NCBI RefSeq assembly: GCF_014653195.1
Contig: NZ_BNAH01000004.1
Location: 235,959-299,958 of the forward strand
Length of the DNA: 64,000 bases
DNA from: Thalassotalea profundi
GTDB lineage: Bacteria; Pseudomonadota; Gammaproteobacteria; Enterobacterales; Alteromonadaceae
Direction: 5' to 3'
Part shown: in pieces, positions 28,242 to 38,047 of the stretch
How positions within the stretch are numbered: position 1 is the stretch's first letter
How the letters are laid out: the number at the start of each line of letters is the position of its first letter
The notes under the pieces: generated by a model
The model's database searches: none
What the model was told of the DNA's origin: nothing
What the model saw: only the letters and a program-made list of their open reading frames with translations
Translations under genes and position numbers: made by a program

Positions 28242-28497
28242 CGTATTAACCTTTCTTTTTATCTATGAGTATTTTCAAATACGATAAGTCATGCATTATT
28301 CCTTTTTAAAAGAAAAGTGACTCGTGTTAGAAATCTCTATATTATTGAGTTATATCATTATTATTTTGCCTATCCATAAATGAAACAAAATAGATAATAT
28401 TGGTAATATTATCTCATATAGATTCTTTTAGTGCTGATTAATTTTTTTTCATTTAAAAAGGTGGTTGTGCATACATGATTAATACAGAGGTCACTTT

Positions 28498-29688
28498 TTG
28501 ATTTTTAAGTTAGAAGGTTTTAAAACCACTCTTTGGAGCGCTTTATGCTCATCGTTAGCATTTTTTCTCGCATTTTATTCCTTTAATTATTGGCAGAATA
28601 AAGTTTACTTAATAGAGCAAGTATTATTGGGATTATTTCTTGTCTCTGTTGTATTTTCCGCTCAGTTTAGCCGTAGTCGTTTTTCATTACTCACTATTTT
28701 ATGGTTGATATATTACCTTGTTGAAAGTCAATGGTTACCAGGAAAAGCATATTTTGAAAGTGAAAATGAATGGGTTTACCTCTCAGGTATATTCAGCTTA
28801 ACGTTACTTGTATTTATCAAAGATAGAGGATTGTTATCACTACATGGTTTATTACGAGTTTTCTCCCTAGTAGTTGTTATTTTAGTAGCTAAAGCATGGC
28901 TCTTTATTAGTGTTTGGCTGTTTGCTTATTTACAGCCTCTAACTTTACCTTATTTAGATATTTTATTGATAAAAATAGAGGTTCCCTTATATATTTTAGG
29001 CATTGCAATCTTGTATAAAAGCCTGAGCACGCCAAATCTACTTGTTTCTTCAATACTAACCTCGTTTGTTGTTTGGTCACTGTTATATAAGCAGCAAATA
29101 GAACTGCCTTTAAGTGTGACAATGACATTGCTATTGTTGCAATATATTTTAGTGGTAGTTATAGACTCTTATTACCTTGCTTATAGAGACGAACTTACTG
29201 GATTAGCATCGCGTCGATCTTTAAATCAATTGGCTTTATCATTAAGTCGAAAATATACGGTAGCTATGCTTGATATCGATCATTTCAAAAAATTTAATGA
29301 TACTTATGGTCATGATATTGGCGATCAGGTATTGAAACTTGTCGCAGCAAAATTAGCGCAAGTAAAGAATGGTGGTCGGGTATTTAGGTACGGCGGTGAA
29401 GAATTTACAGTGGTCTTCCCACGTAAAGAGTCGGCAGACACGCTTGGTGAGTTAGAACGTTTACGTCAAGCAATTGCTGATTATAAAATCACCATTCGAC
29501 ATCCCGTAAGAAAAACCAAAAAAGAGCGTGATAGTAAGCAATCTACAACTTATAAAACGGTTAGTGTGACTATTTCAATTGGTGTAGCAACTCGTCAAGC
29601 AAAAGAAAGTTTTGAACAAACCTTAAAGCGAGCAGATCAAGCATTATATCGAGCCAAAAAAGCCGGCCGTAACAAAGTCAGTGAGTAA
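28498..29688 (+). CDS. Membrane diguanylate cyclase (GGDEF)
   Basis: This 396-residue protein makes cyclic di-GMP. About seven hydrophobic helices fill residues 10-220 and no known sensor domain is visible. The GGDEF domain follows, with DELTGLASRRSLNQL, MLDIDHFKKFNDTYGHDIGD and the active-site GGEEF at 299-303, so catalysis should be intact. The four residues where an RxxD inhibitory site is expected read KNGG, so product inhibition at that site is probably absent. TTG at 28498 is the start: AGAGG lies seven bases before it, and the nearby ATG at 28475 is out of frame. An insert after TIRHPVRKTKKERDSKQ lengthens the domain. Confidence 0.88.
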   Translation: MIFKLEGFKTTLWSALCSSLAFFLAFYSFNYWQNKVYLIEQVLLGLFLVSVVFSAQFSRSRFSLLTILWLIYYLVESQWLPGKAYFESENEWVYLSGIFSLTLLVFIKDRGLLSLHGLLRVFSLVVVILVAKAWLFISVWLFAYLQPLTLPYLDILLIKIEVPLYILGIAILYKSLSTPNLLVSSILTSFVVWSLLYKQQIELPLSVTMTLLLLQYILVVVIDSYYLAYRDELTGLASRRSLNQLALSLSRKYTVAMLDIDHFKKFNDTYGHDIGDQVLKLVAAKLAQVKNGGRVFRYGGEEFTVVFPRKESADTLGELERLRQAIADYKITIRHPVRKTKKERDSKQSTTYKTVSVTISIGVATRQAKESFEQTLKRADQALYRAKKAGRNKVSE

Positions 29689-29711
29689 TAGGGTAAAATA
29701 TTTTAAATATA

Positions 29712-29740
29712 AAAAAGCAGCGATATTCGCTGCTTTTTTT
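29712..29740. terminator. Terminator between convergent DGC and Yip1 genes
   Basis: AAAAAGCAGCGA, the loop TAT and TCGCTGCTTTTTTT form a perfect long stem with T tracts on either strand, so it can end both genes. Confidence 0.88.
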
Positions 29741-29764
29741 GTATTCTATTACAAATAGAAATGA

Positions 29765-30367
29765 TTAATGAGGGATGTAGTCGGCGTTAAATCCCATACC
29801 GAAAAGTACTGCGCTCGTAGCCATCAAGGCAACAATTAGTACTAATCCACAGGTAACAACTGAGCTTGAATATATAAAACCTTTCTCTTCTGGAATATTC
29901 ATCATTATAGGTACGCCTGAATATAATAGATAAATAGAGTAAGTTAACGCGGCTAGCCCCACTATTGCGACAAACCATAGTACAGGGTATAACGCAGATA
30001 AACCTGACATGAGTAATGGTGTTGCCGTGTAGGCTGCTAGTTCCAATGATTGTGTAAAATCAGGTTTAGCATCAAATGTTGTAGCCATCCACTGAATTAA
30101 GTAGGCAAGTGCTAATACACCAACTATTAACCCCGCATACATAGCTATAGACATTGTTATTGCACTAGTTTGTGATAACTTGATGACGTCTCCTGCTCCA
30201 ATTGCCCAACCCAGATGCGCGGTAGCATAATAACTACAAATAGCAGGAATTAATGCGATTACTAATATATGAACCATACTGTACATCAAGCTTTCATGAC
30301 GTTTTTCGATTGTCTGCCATTCTTCTTTTGGGTGAGCATAAAGCCCCCATATATGATTTAATATCAT
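29765..30367 (-). CDS. Yip1-family membrane protein
   Basis: This 200-residue inner-membrane protein has about five helices. It begins MILNHIWGLYAHPKEEWQTI, the N-terminal signature of the bacterial Yip1/DUF1282 family, which is usually read as 'p..ef..i'. Helices around LVIALIPAICSYYA, LIVGVLALAYLIQWMA, ELAAYTATPLLMSGL and VLIVALMATSAVLFGMGF follow. Function is unknown in bacteria. It stands alone, facing the diguanylate cyclase gene. Confidence 0.8.
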   Translation of the reverse strand: MILNHIWGLYAHPKEEWQTIEKRHESLMYSMVHILVIALIPAICSYYATAHLGWAIGAGDVIKLSQTSAITMSIAMYAGLIVGVLALAYLIQWMATTFDAKPDFTQSLELAAYTATPLLMSGLSALYPVLWFVAIVGLAALTYSIYLLYSGVPIMMNIPEEKGFIYSSSVVTCGLVLIVALMATSAVLFGMGFNADYIPH

Positions 30368-30586
30368 AGTTTATCCTCTTGCAGTCCCCAATTACGCTAA
30401 CACTAGAATACTCTAATCATTAGCATTGATTTCAACGTTATTATTTTTTTTGTTGATAATCTATTTATGTAAGATGTTGAAGAGTTCGTCAAGGATTGAT
30501 TGAAAAAATGATTAATTATAGGGCAAATTGTTTATTTTTATAGCTATAATAACTTAAAATGATAATCAGTAGATTGTTTTTATATA

Positions 30587-30865
30587 TTAAGCGACTTTGA
30601 TCCTCACCACATTCATAACTTCTATTTCCATTCCAGCAATATTCTCAGTTGCTGGGTAATAAGTCATATTGACGAGGTTACCTGCAAGTGATTGATATTT
30701 CTTACGGCGTTTATATTTAAATGGAACGGCAATATTTTCAATCATTATCGTATTAATCAGCCATTCATCATGCTCTCTTTGTACATGAGAGGACACTTTT
30801 AAATTTTCGCTATGAATAAGATCTTTGTGTTTTTCAACTAATTTTTTAATGACATTCTTTGACAT
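30587..30865 (-). CDS. Hypothetical small soluble protein
   Basis: This 92-residue protein has no signal or membrane segment. It starts MSKNVIKKLVEKHKDL and contains the patch VPFKYKRRKKYQSLAG and the end MEIEVMNVVRIKVA. The alternating hydrophobic residues in the second half suggest beta strands. I do not recognise the family. The start ATG at 30865 has GGTTAA-type sequence upstream (weak). It is flanked by gene-poor stretches of 220 and 297 bases. Confidence 0.55.
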   Translation of the reverse strand: MSKNVIKKLVEKHKDLIHSENLKVSSHVQREHDEWLINTIMIENIAVPFKYKRRKKYQSLAGNLVNMTYYPATENIAGMEIEVMNVVRIKVA

Positions 30866-31162
30866 ATTAACCTTATGTTTTCCATTAGGAATATTACTCG
30901 GTATTGTTTTTTATATCTGTTATTGGGCTTTGTACTACAAGACTGAACACATTTTATTAAATATTTCTACTCTAAAGCTTAACAGGTGAATAGAAGTGAC
31001 AAAAGCCTTACTCTGGGATTTTCTTAACACTCTCTGAGCTGGGTTACTAGGAATTTACATAAAACTACTATGATACATATTACTAGCGCCTTGCTCAGAC
31101 AGTGCTCCAACTGATAACGTTTTAGTACGACAGGCAACAGAGCCTAAGTCATGTTATCATTT
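30866..31162. other. Gene-free stretch between two minus-strand genes
   Basis: These 297 bases hold no convincing ORF on either strand. The right half (about 31000-31150) looks a little richer in G and C than the flanks and could be a gene or element remnant. I see no terminator hairpin with a T tract and no inverted repeat that would mark an insertion sequence. Confidence 0.4.
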
Positions 31163-32416
31163 TTATTGAATATTAACTCTGATAACTTTATTGGTACTAC
31201 TTTGATGAATTAACAAATTACCATCTAAGGTTGGGCGCATATGCCTAATGATTCCAGCATAGACCTGATCAGAAGGTATCGCCCAGCTTTGGAAACTCTC
31301 GTTAATTGGATTAAATTTAACTAAGGCATCGGGTCTCATACCTGACTCGTTGTACCACACCATATTATCTACAATAGCGATAGCATAAGGGTGTGATTTA
31401 CTACCACTGGGTGATGGCCATTCTTTAATTTCTCCGTTGTTAGGGTTATATCTTCCTAGTCGCCCTTGTGAAGAGTTGACATACCAAATCATTCCATCAT
31501 CGGCTATATCTAGCCTACGTACTCTTGTTGCTTCATTAGGTAACATTATATCGGTTAACTCCATGGTTTGAGGGTTAACCTTTACTAAGCAGTTTCTCCC
31601 GTTACATGCGACCCAAGGGGTGCCATTAGCATCAATTTTAATACCATAAGGTTTAGATTTTGGGGAGTTCATAGTAACTAACTTTATGTCACCAGTATTA
31701 GGGTTTAATCTGCCGATCATATTACTGTGCTGTAAAGTAAACCAAAGTATCCCTTTATCATCAAAAATAGCGCTGTGGGGATCTTTTGCCTCCTTGTTAG
31801 GCATCTTAAATTCGGTGATTTTTTCTGTTTTAATGTCTAATTTACCCACACTGCCATTTTTATTACCGGTATACCAAATATTGCCATGACGATCTGTGGT
31901 TACAGTATGAGGCATTGAGTTTTCAGGCAATATGTATTCTTTCATTTCACCAGTGTTTGGGTTTATACGACCTATAAGGTTTGCTCGTTGTCCAGCCCAC
32001 CAAATAGAACCGTCAGCCGCTTCAATAGGATCGCGTGAACGCTGTCCAAGGGTAGGGGTATGCCATTGGGTAAAGCTTATATTGGTTTCGCCAGAAATAA
32101 GCGTTGGAGAGCGTAACGTATTTGGTGAGTAGTTTTCAGCAAGATAATTAAAAATATGTTGCTCAACTTCAGGTTGTGTCGATAAGTCTATCATGGTTCT
32201 TGTTAAAGTTTTCCAACCATTAGCGGTGTAACCTGAACTACGCGTGATTAAGTTTGTTTGATGGCAAGCTGTACAATATTGTTCTACCAACTTTTTACCT
32301 TTGTTATTGTTTTTATCTTCAGTTAGTTCAACGCCTGAACCCTAAGCAAAGCTTGCCGTGGAATGGATGCAGGTAATAATCAAAAGTAATAACTTTATGC
32401 AATTATGTTTAATCAT
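31163..32416 (-). pseudogene. c-type cytochrome/Vgb-like beta-propeller gene broken by an amber codon
   Basis: ATG at 32416 begins a complete signal peptide, MIKHNCIKLLLLIITCIHST then ASFA. A TAG at 32342-32344 follows at once, and the frame then runs open to 31163. After the stop come GSGVELTEDKNNNKGKK and a heme c motif (YCTACHQ). The rest is a virginiamycin-B-lyase-like propeller with repeated units such as DGSIWWAGQRANLIGRINP and GNIWYTGNKNGSVGKLD. A single CAG-to-TAG change would explain the break (SFA-Q). A TTG at 32290 could give a 375-residue product, but without a signal peptide it would not reach the periplasm for heme attachment. Suppression or sequence error remain possible. Confidence 0.75.
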
Positions 32417-32491
32417 TGTCTTATTCCTATTTTTTAAGCTTAAGCCTAATTTCTTTTAGGGAAATTAGAAGAACCTAATATTATTCTCAGG

Positions 32492-33067
32492 CTATATAAG
32501 TTTCGCGGTAATAACATAACGTTCATTTGTGTTATTACCTACACTGCTAAAAGGATAACAAGTAATTAAAATTAAGCTACTATTGTTTGTAACAATAGGT
32601 AATTGCCCAGAAGAAGCGTCAATAATATCAATAGCTTCAACTTGATAAAGTTGGCTTTTACCGTATTGGTCCGTCATTGAAATAACATCTTTCATTATTA
32701 CATCCTCTAAAAAAGAAAAATGACTATCATTATGCCCCGCAACTACAAATGCACTGGTATGGTTAGCTAGATTAAATGGAGCTATAGCTCCTGCTGAAAA
32801 TGCTAAGGTGGTGGGATCGCCTCCATTTAATACCACAATATCTTTTTCTATACGTTTAAAGGACAATTCAGCAATTGGAAAAGTATCAGCCCAAGGCCAT
32901 GGTTTTATTGCTACTTTCTTACGATATAGTTTTTGTTGGTCAATAGACTGGTGCCAGCTATAACTAATTAACTGTTGCGAAAGCCAAGCTTTTGCGGGCA
33001 ACCAACTGGCATGAATGCAAAGTAGCCCTCCTATGACGAATAAAATATATATAAAAATTAATTTCAT
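32492..33067 (-). CDS. Class GN sortase
   Basis: This 191-residue protein is a transpeptidase of the marine proteobacterial (class GN) sortase family. It has an N-terminal membrane helix, the conserved His in FVVAGHNDSHFSFLEDV, and the catalytic Cys in SLILITCYPF, followed by the Arg in NERYVITAKLI. Class GN sortases usually act on one dedicated substrate encoded next to them. That substrate is present here, ending one base upstream, so the two are cotranscribed. The expected reaction is cleavage after the Thr of an LPxT-like motif and transfer to an unknown acceptor. Confidence 0.92.
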   Translation of the reverse strand: MKLIFIYILFVIGGLLCIHASWLPAKAWLSQQLISYSWHQSIDQQKLYRKKVAIKPWPWADTFPIAELSFKRIEKDIVVLNGGDPTTLAFSAGAIAPFNLANHTSAFVVAGHNDSHFSFLEDVIMKDVISMTDQYGKSQLYQVEAIDIIDASSGQLPIVTNNSSLILITCYPFSSVGNNTNERYVITAKLI

Positions 33068-33068
33068 A

Positions 33069-35288
33069 TTACTTAGATTTTACTCGTAAGATGAGTAACC
33101 CTAGTGAAACGAGTATTAGCCCAATTAGAAATTGCTGTTGCCACCCTAATGCAGTTTTAGGAACGGCTACCATAAAACTGTTGTGTGAATTTTTAGCAGT
33201 ATTCATTTTTTTAAGTGTGGATTCATGCGCCTTCTCCGCTGCTTTTTCTACGGCAATAAAGCTGGTGTAAGGGGAAATTATTTGATGAGCGAGTGAAACC
33301 GAGATAACGTGTCCCTTAACCTCGCCTTTATCAACACCCATGACTAAACCATCGAGTAAATCTTCAATTTTATTACGTGCCCAAATACTTGATATTCCTT
33401 GAGAAGGATAGGTATCGTCAATAAAAAGTAGTTTTTGCCATGACTTTTTAGCTGTATCTCCCGTTAATTCAATACTAGTAATAGGGTGTTTGGATTTTAT
33501 TGCGACCTGCATCGGTTCGCCTAAATATAAGTCAGCTATCTTTTTTGGATATATTTCAATGTTCTGATGAATATTATTGTCAACTTTTAGCTCAATATTA
33601 CTGAGTGCAGGTTGGCTGATTTTGGTCATTAATGCGGATATTTTATTTCGTACCTGATTTATATTTTGGATATAAACAAAACTTCCCCGACCAAACTGTG
33701 CGGCTTTTTTCATGAAGTAACCATTGGGTGCCGCACCAATACCAACCGTAAACAAACGAAAGTTATTGTGTGCTCCGGCAAGCAACTTCATTAACTCAAA
33801 CTCATTTGCAACGGCGCCATCGGTGATAAATACGACTTGACGAATAGCTCGTGTTGATTGAGCCGTATTTTTTGCCATTACTAATGCTTGGCTTAAAGGT
33901 CGGTACATTTCGGTACCGCCATCGGCATTTAAGTTGTCTATAAATTGGTGGGCTTGACTAATGGTGGTTTCATTTACCATCTGTGTTTTCGTAAACAATA
34001 AATCAACCGTATGATTAAAGGCGATAATATTAAAACTATCGTTGTTATTAAGTAGCGCTATTCCTTGTTGTAAACTATGTTTTGCTTGTGCGATTGAAGC
34101 GCCTTGCATTGAACCAGAGGTGTCTATAATAAAAATCACATCACGAGCAAAAATTTCAGTGGCTTTTGTTTGCGGAGGAAAAAAAGTTAACAGTGTATAG
34201 TGCTCATCGTCGACCTTTTCTGTATAGCTACTTATTTGTGGTGCTTGCATCGGCTTAAGTTGCCAAGTTAAATTGAAGTTTTTATTAGCCAGTGTTTGTG
34301 CTTTAGAGAGGGTAATTAGATATTGTGAGAGCTGATTATTTAACGGTTTGGTGTTAATTTTATGACTGGCACTGTGTATGGTTGAAATTTCCGCTCCTGC
34401 ATCAAGTTTAATATCAATAGATGCTTGGCTTTTAGCTAGCGTATTTGAAGGTGATGCATTCAACGTGAGAAAAGGGTGCGATAAGCTATATTGCGTAGAT
34501 TCGTTAAAGTCAGGCACATCTAACTCTACGACTTGATTATCTATTTCGGTTATTTCTGCAGGTGATTGTTGAAATTGGTGCGGGCTATATCGAGTGGTCA
34601 TAGCTAATGGCAAGTTAATCGCTAGTTCACCGTCAGAATATGCTACCGGCATAATGAAAGTAAGGGTTACTACAACAGTTGAATGAGCAGGAATGTTAGC
34701 TATATGGTTAGTAAATAAGTTTGCACGTTGTTGCTGCACTAAGCTGGCTTTTTTACCTTGCTGTTTAGCATGTTGATATCGCTCTTTAGCTATTTTTTTC
34801 TCCATAATTTGACCAACAATTTCCTTATCCCCAATTTTTATCACTAAGTGCTTAACTGCAGAGTTTTCAGGTAATGGAAATTGATACTTACCTTCTAACT
34901 CAGCAGCATAAGGGTTGATAAATACTTGTTTAATTGTTGTGTATGCAATTAAACCACTAATCTCTACATTGGCATTTATATCAATTGGAAGTCCTATGTG
35001 TTGATAATTATTAGGATGATCAAATATTAATTGCGGACTATAAATTAAATTATTATCGTGATTTGTTCCGTTTTGAGAGGGGATTGTTTCTGTTAATGAC
35101 AAGTTAGCCGCTTGAATATTGATGTGTTGACTTTGTGCTAACGGCACAATGACGGTAATTAAAAAAACTAAAAGTGTCACGAGGATAATCAGCTTCAGCC
35201 ATTTTCGCCGTTGTTTCTTACGTTTTTGTTGATATATATATGAGTCTTGATAATCAATAAATTGAATTTTTTTATATGAATTAAACAC
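33069..35288 (-). CDS. Sortase target: VIT and von Willebrand A domain protein
   Basis: This 739-residue protein is the dedicated substrate of the class GN sortase (marine sortase target family). It has a membrane anchor near the N-terminus (about residues 31-51), a VIT domain (about 95-230, with INPYAAELEGKYQFPLPENS and ERYQHAKQQGKKASLV), and a von Willebrand A domain with the MIDAS motif FIIDTSGSMQGASIAQAK at about 386-403. The C-terminal sorting signal is VPKTALGWQQQFLIG, a hydrophobic helix and RVKSK. It resembles inter-alpha-trypsin inhibitor heavy chain layout. It is the first gene of the pair. Confidence 0.9.
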   Translation of the reverse strand: MFNSYKKIQFIDYQDSYIYQQKRKKQRRKWLKLIILVTLLVFLITVIVPLAQSQHINIQAANLSLTETIPSQNGTNHDNNLIYSPQLIFDHPNNYQHIGLPIDINANVEISGLIAYTTIKQVFINPYAAELEGKYQFPLPENSAVKHLVIKIGDKEIVGQIMEKKIAKERYQHAKQQGKKASLVQQQRANLFTNHIANIPAHSTVVVTLTFIMPVAYSDGELAINLPLAMTTRYSPHQFQQSPAEITEIDNQVVELDVPDFNESTQYSLSHPFLTLNASPSNTLAKSQASIDIKLDAGAEISTIHSASHKINTKPLNNQLSQYLITLSKAQTLANKNFNLTWQLKPMQAPQISSYTEKVDDEHYTLLTFFPPQTKATEIFARDVIFIIDTSGSMQGASIAQAKHSLQQGIALLNNNDSFNIIAFNHTVDLLFTKTQMVNETTISQAHQFIDNLNADGGTEMYRPLSQALVMAKNTAQSTRAIRQVVFITDGAVANEFELMKLLAGAHNNFRLFTVGIGAAPNGYFMKKAAQFGRGSFVYIQNINQVRNKISALMTKISQPALSNIELKVDNNIHQNIEIYPKKIADLYLGEPMQVAIKSKHPITSIELTGDTAKKSWQKLLFIDDTYPSQGISSIWARNKIEDLLDGLVMGVDKGEVKGHVISVSLAHQIISPYTSFIAVEKAAEKAHESTLKKMNTAKNSHNSFMVAVPKTALGWQQQFLIGLILVSLGLLILRVKSK

Positions 35289-35648
35289 CTGTACTCTCCA
35301 ATACTTTGTAATAATGTTATTGAAACAAACAAAAAAGTGCTTTGTGGGGTGGAATTAAGGCAATGTAATGAGCAATAGTGGCAAAATTATGGCTCAACTT
35401 TGATTAGGTAAATTTATACCGACTTAATTGTTAGCAACAGTATTGATATATGTCGGTTAATTTGAAGCAGCAGATGTGATGTTCACAATAGTTTACTTTT
35501 TCAATGAATAGACATGTTTGGATACACCTTTCGTTATTAACACATATTGTATCGTTCAAAGGCATCGTTTATTCTTGAATGAATAGTCTTTGCGCTACAC
35601 GCGTTTTTTAGGGCCCGCAGTTGGGCCTAATTACTTAGAGAGGTATCA
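35289..35648. other. Gene-free divergent region between sortase target and dcp
   Basis: These 360 bases contain no supported gene. They must hold promoters for both flanking genes. The only structure I see is the inverted repeat and repeat copy at 35416-35457. A short GGGCCC-type symmetric stretch near 35611-35628 lies about 20 bases before the dcp start. Confidence 0.6.
35418..35457 (+). repeat. Copy B of the short dispersed element, with inverted arms
   Basis: ACCGAC at 35418-35423 and GTCGGT at 35452-35457 are inverted arms. Between them ACTTAATTGTT, GC and AGTATTG match the 20019-20053 copy almost base for base, with one-base indel. Both copies are intergenic. Confidence 0.5.
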
Positions 35649-37862
35649 ATGCGATTCACTATTTTAAGCCGTAAACTGTTACTTAGCGTTTCAAGCGCTG
35701 CGTTAATAGGTGCAGCAGCAACTCCAGCATTGGCTGATGATCATACAAAGAAAATGACCACAGACAAATTAAATAAAGTTAGTGCAATTCATGCAAACAG
35801 TGATGTTGCGAAAAAAAATAGCATATTACAAACATGGACAGGACCTTATGACGGCGTACCAGCATGGGATAAAATAAAAATAGCTGATTTCCCTAGTGCT
35901 TTTCAATTTATCATGGATAAGGTTAAGTCTGAAATTAATACTATTCGTGATAACCCAGCTCCGGCTACTTTTGACAACTTCACGTTACCTATGGAACTTG
36001 CTGGCAATGCTGCGGATGAACTTTTTTCTATTTGGGGCGTTCACTCAAGTAATTTATCTAATGCAGAAATTCGCAAAATTCAAGGGGAATGGATGCCTAA
36101 GGTTTCTGCTTTCTTTAACGAGTTAACATTAGATCCTAAGTTGCTAGAAAAAACCAAAACTGTTTATGAAAATAGAATGTCGGCTGGTTTAAATGCACAG
36201 CAATTACGTTTAGTTGAACGTAACTATGAACAACTTGTTCGCAATGGTGCTTTGCTAAAAGGTGAAGATAAAGAAAAACTTATCGCGCTAAATACAGAAT
36301 TGGCAAAGGCTTTTAACGAGTTTTCTAATAAAGTACTTGCTGATGAAGAAACCTATATTTACCTCACTGATAAAGCGGATTTAGCTGGGCTACCTGAGAG
36401 CTTTATTGCTTCTATAAAAGCGGCTGCAGAAGCACAAGGGAAAAAGGGCTGGGCATTGAAAAATACACGCTCGGTAATGCAACCATTTCTTCAAAACTCT
36501 ACGCGTCGTGATTTACGTGAAAAAGTCTATAACGCATACATAAATCGCGGTGATAATGGCGATGCAAATGATACTAATGCCACGATAGCTAAAATTTTAA
36601 AATTACGTGCTGATCGCGCTAAAGTATTAGGCTTTAAAACTCACGCCCATTACCGTATGGCAGACACTATGGCGAAAGAGCCAGAAGCTGCTATGGAATT
36701 AATGATGAAAGTTTGGCCTGCAGCTATCGGACGTGTAAAAGAAGAAGTTGCTGATATGCAGGCAGTAGCAGATGCAGAAGGTGCAAATATTACCATAGCT
36801 CCTTGGGATTATCGTTTTTATGCAGAAAAAGTACGTAAAGCAAAGTATGATCTTGATGAAGCTGAGATCAAGCCTTACTTCAAACTTGATAACATGGTGG
36901 ATGCCATGTTTGATGCTGCAGGTAAACTCTATGGCATGGATTTCACTGAAAACACAGGTACTGTTCCAGTATTTGATCCTGAAGTGCGAACTTTTGAAGT
37001 GAAACGTGGTGATAAAGTTATTGGCTTATTCTATCTTGATAACTTCGCAAGAGAAGGTAAACGTTCTGGTGCATGGATGACTACATATCGTAGCCAGCAT
37101 GAATTAGGTGGTAAAAACCGTTATGTACTTGCATCAAACAACAATAACTTTGTTAAAGGTGGAGAAGGACAACCTACCTTGATAAGTCTAGATGACGCGT
37201 CAACATTATTCCATGAGTTTGGACATGCGTTGCATTATCTTAACTATGATATTACTTATCCTGGTTTAGGCGGAACACCAAGAGATTTTGTAGAATATCC
37301 GAGCCAAGTAAACGAAAATTGGTTATTAACTCGCTACATATTAGACAATTATGCAAAACATGCCGAAACAGGTAAACCAATGCCACAAGCATTAGTGGAT
37401 AAAATTAATAAGTCGAAAACCTTTAATGAAGGTTTCTCTACTGTTGAATATTTATCTTCAGCCATTGTTGACATGATGCTACATAATCGTGAAGAGCCGG
37501 TAACTGATCCTGATGCATTTGAGCGTGAAACGCTAAGTAAAATTAAGATGCCAAAAGAAATCGTAATGCGTCATCGTTTGCCACATTTTAATCATTTATT
37601 CTCTTCTGATTCATACTCAGCAGGCTATTATAGCTACTTATGGTCTGAAACTATGGATGCAGATACTTGGGCAGCATTTGAAGAGACTGGCAATGTATGG
37701 GATAAAGAAACTGCCGAGCGTTTTCGTTCAATTATTCTTGCAACGGGTAATGAAACTGACCGTAAGGAAGCTTATCGTAAGTTCCGAGGTCGTGATCCAG
37801 AGGTTAAATATATCCTTAAAAAACGTGGCTTCCCCGTTCCAGGTGAAGGTGATAAAAAATAA
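35649..37862 (+). CDS. dcp: Exported peptidyl-dipeptidase, M3 metallopeptidase
   Basis: This 737-residue zinc peptidase belongs to family M3 and is most like Dcp, which removes C-terminal dipeptides. The zinc site is FHEFGHALHYL (His522 to His526), with the third ligand in EYPSQVNENW near residue 551. The RLPHFNHLFSSDSYSAGYYSYLW stretch near the C-terminus is the substrate-binding signature. It has a signal peptide (SSAALIGAAATPALA, cut near residue 29), so it acts in the periplasm. AGAGAGGT lies just before the ATG. A strong terminator follows, so it is a single-gene unit. Confidence 0.92.
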   Translation: MRFTILSRKLLLSVSSAALIGAAATPALADDHTKKMTTDKLNKVSAIHANSDVAKKNSILQTWTGPYDGVPAWDKIKIADFPSAFQFIMDKVKSEINTIRDNPAPATFDNFTLPMELAGNAADELFSIWGVHSSNLSNAEIRKIQGEWMPKVSAFFNELTLDPKLLEKTKTVYENRMSAGLNAQQLRLVERNYEQLVRNGALLKGEDKEKLIALNTELAKAFNEFSNKVLADEETYIYLTDKADLAGLPESFIASIKAAAEAQGKKGWALKNTRSVMQPFLQNSTRRDLREKVYNAYINRGDNGDANDTNATIAKILKLRADRAKVLGFKTHAHYRMADTMAKEPEAAMELMMKVWPAAIGRVKEEVADMQAVADAEGANITIAPWDYRFYAEKVRKAKYDLDEAEIKPYFKLDNMVDAMFDAAGKLYGMDFTENTGTVPVFDPEVRTFEVKRGDKVIGLFYLDNFAREGKRSGAWMTTYRSQHELGGKNRYVLASNNNNFVKGGEGQPTLISLDDASTLFHEFGHALHYLNYDITYPGLGGTPRDFVEYPSQVNENWLLTRYILDNYAKHAETGKPMPQALVDKINKSKTFNEGFSTVEYLSSAIVDMMLHNREEPVTDPDAFERETLSKIKMPKEIVMRHRLPHFNHLFSSDSYSAGYYSYLWSETMDADTWAAFEETGNVWDKETAERFRSIILATGNETDRKEAYRKFRGRDPEVKYILKKRGFPVPGEGDKK

Positions 37863-37899
37863 AGCTAGCCAATTAATAAGTTAGTTGAATTTTTAATAG

Positions 37900-37926
37900 G
37901 GGAGTGCATCAGCACTCCCTTTTTTA
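37900..37926 (+). terminator. Terminator after dcp
   Basis: GGGAGTGC, the loop ATCA and GCACTCCC make a perfect stem, followed by TTTTTTT. Confidence 0.9.
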
Positions 37927-38047
37927 TAACCCTTACATACATTTAAGTATGAATGATTTTACGTTAATAAAAATTAGCCAGATCATTATTAAAATGACTA
38001 TGATAAAATAAACACAATATTTAATGTAATTATTTGTAGTTTTAGCA

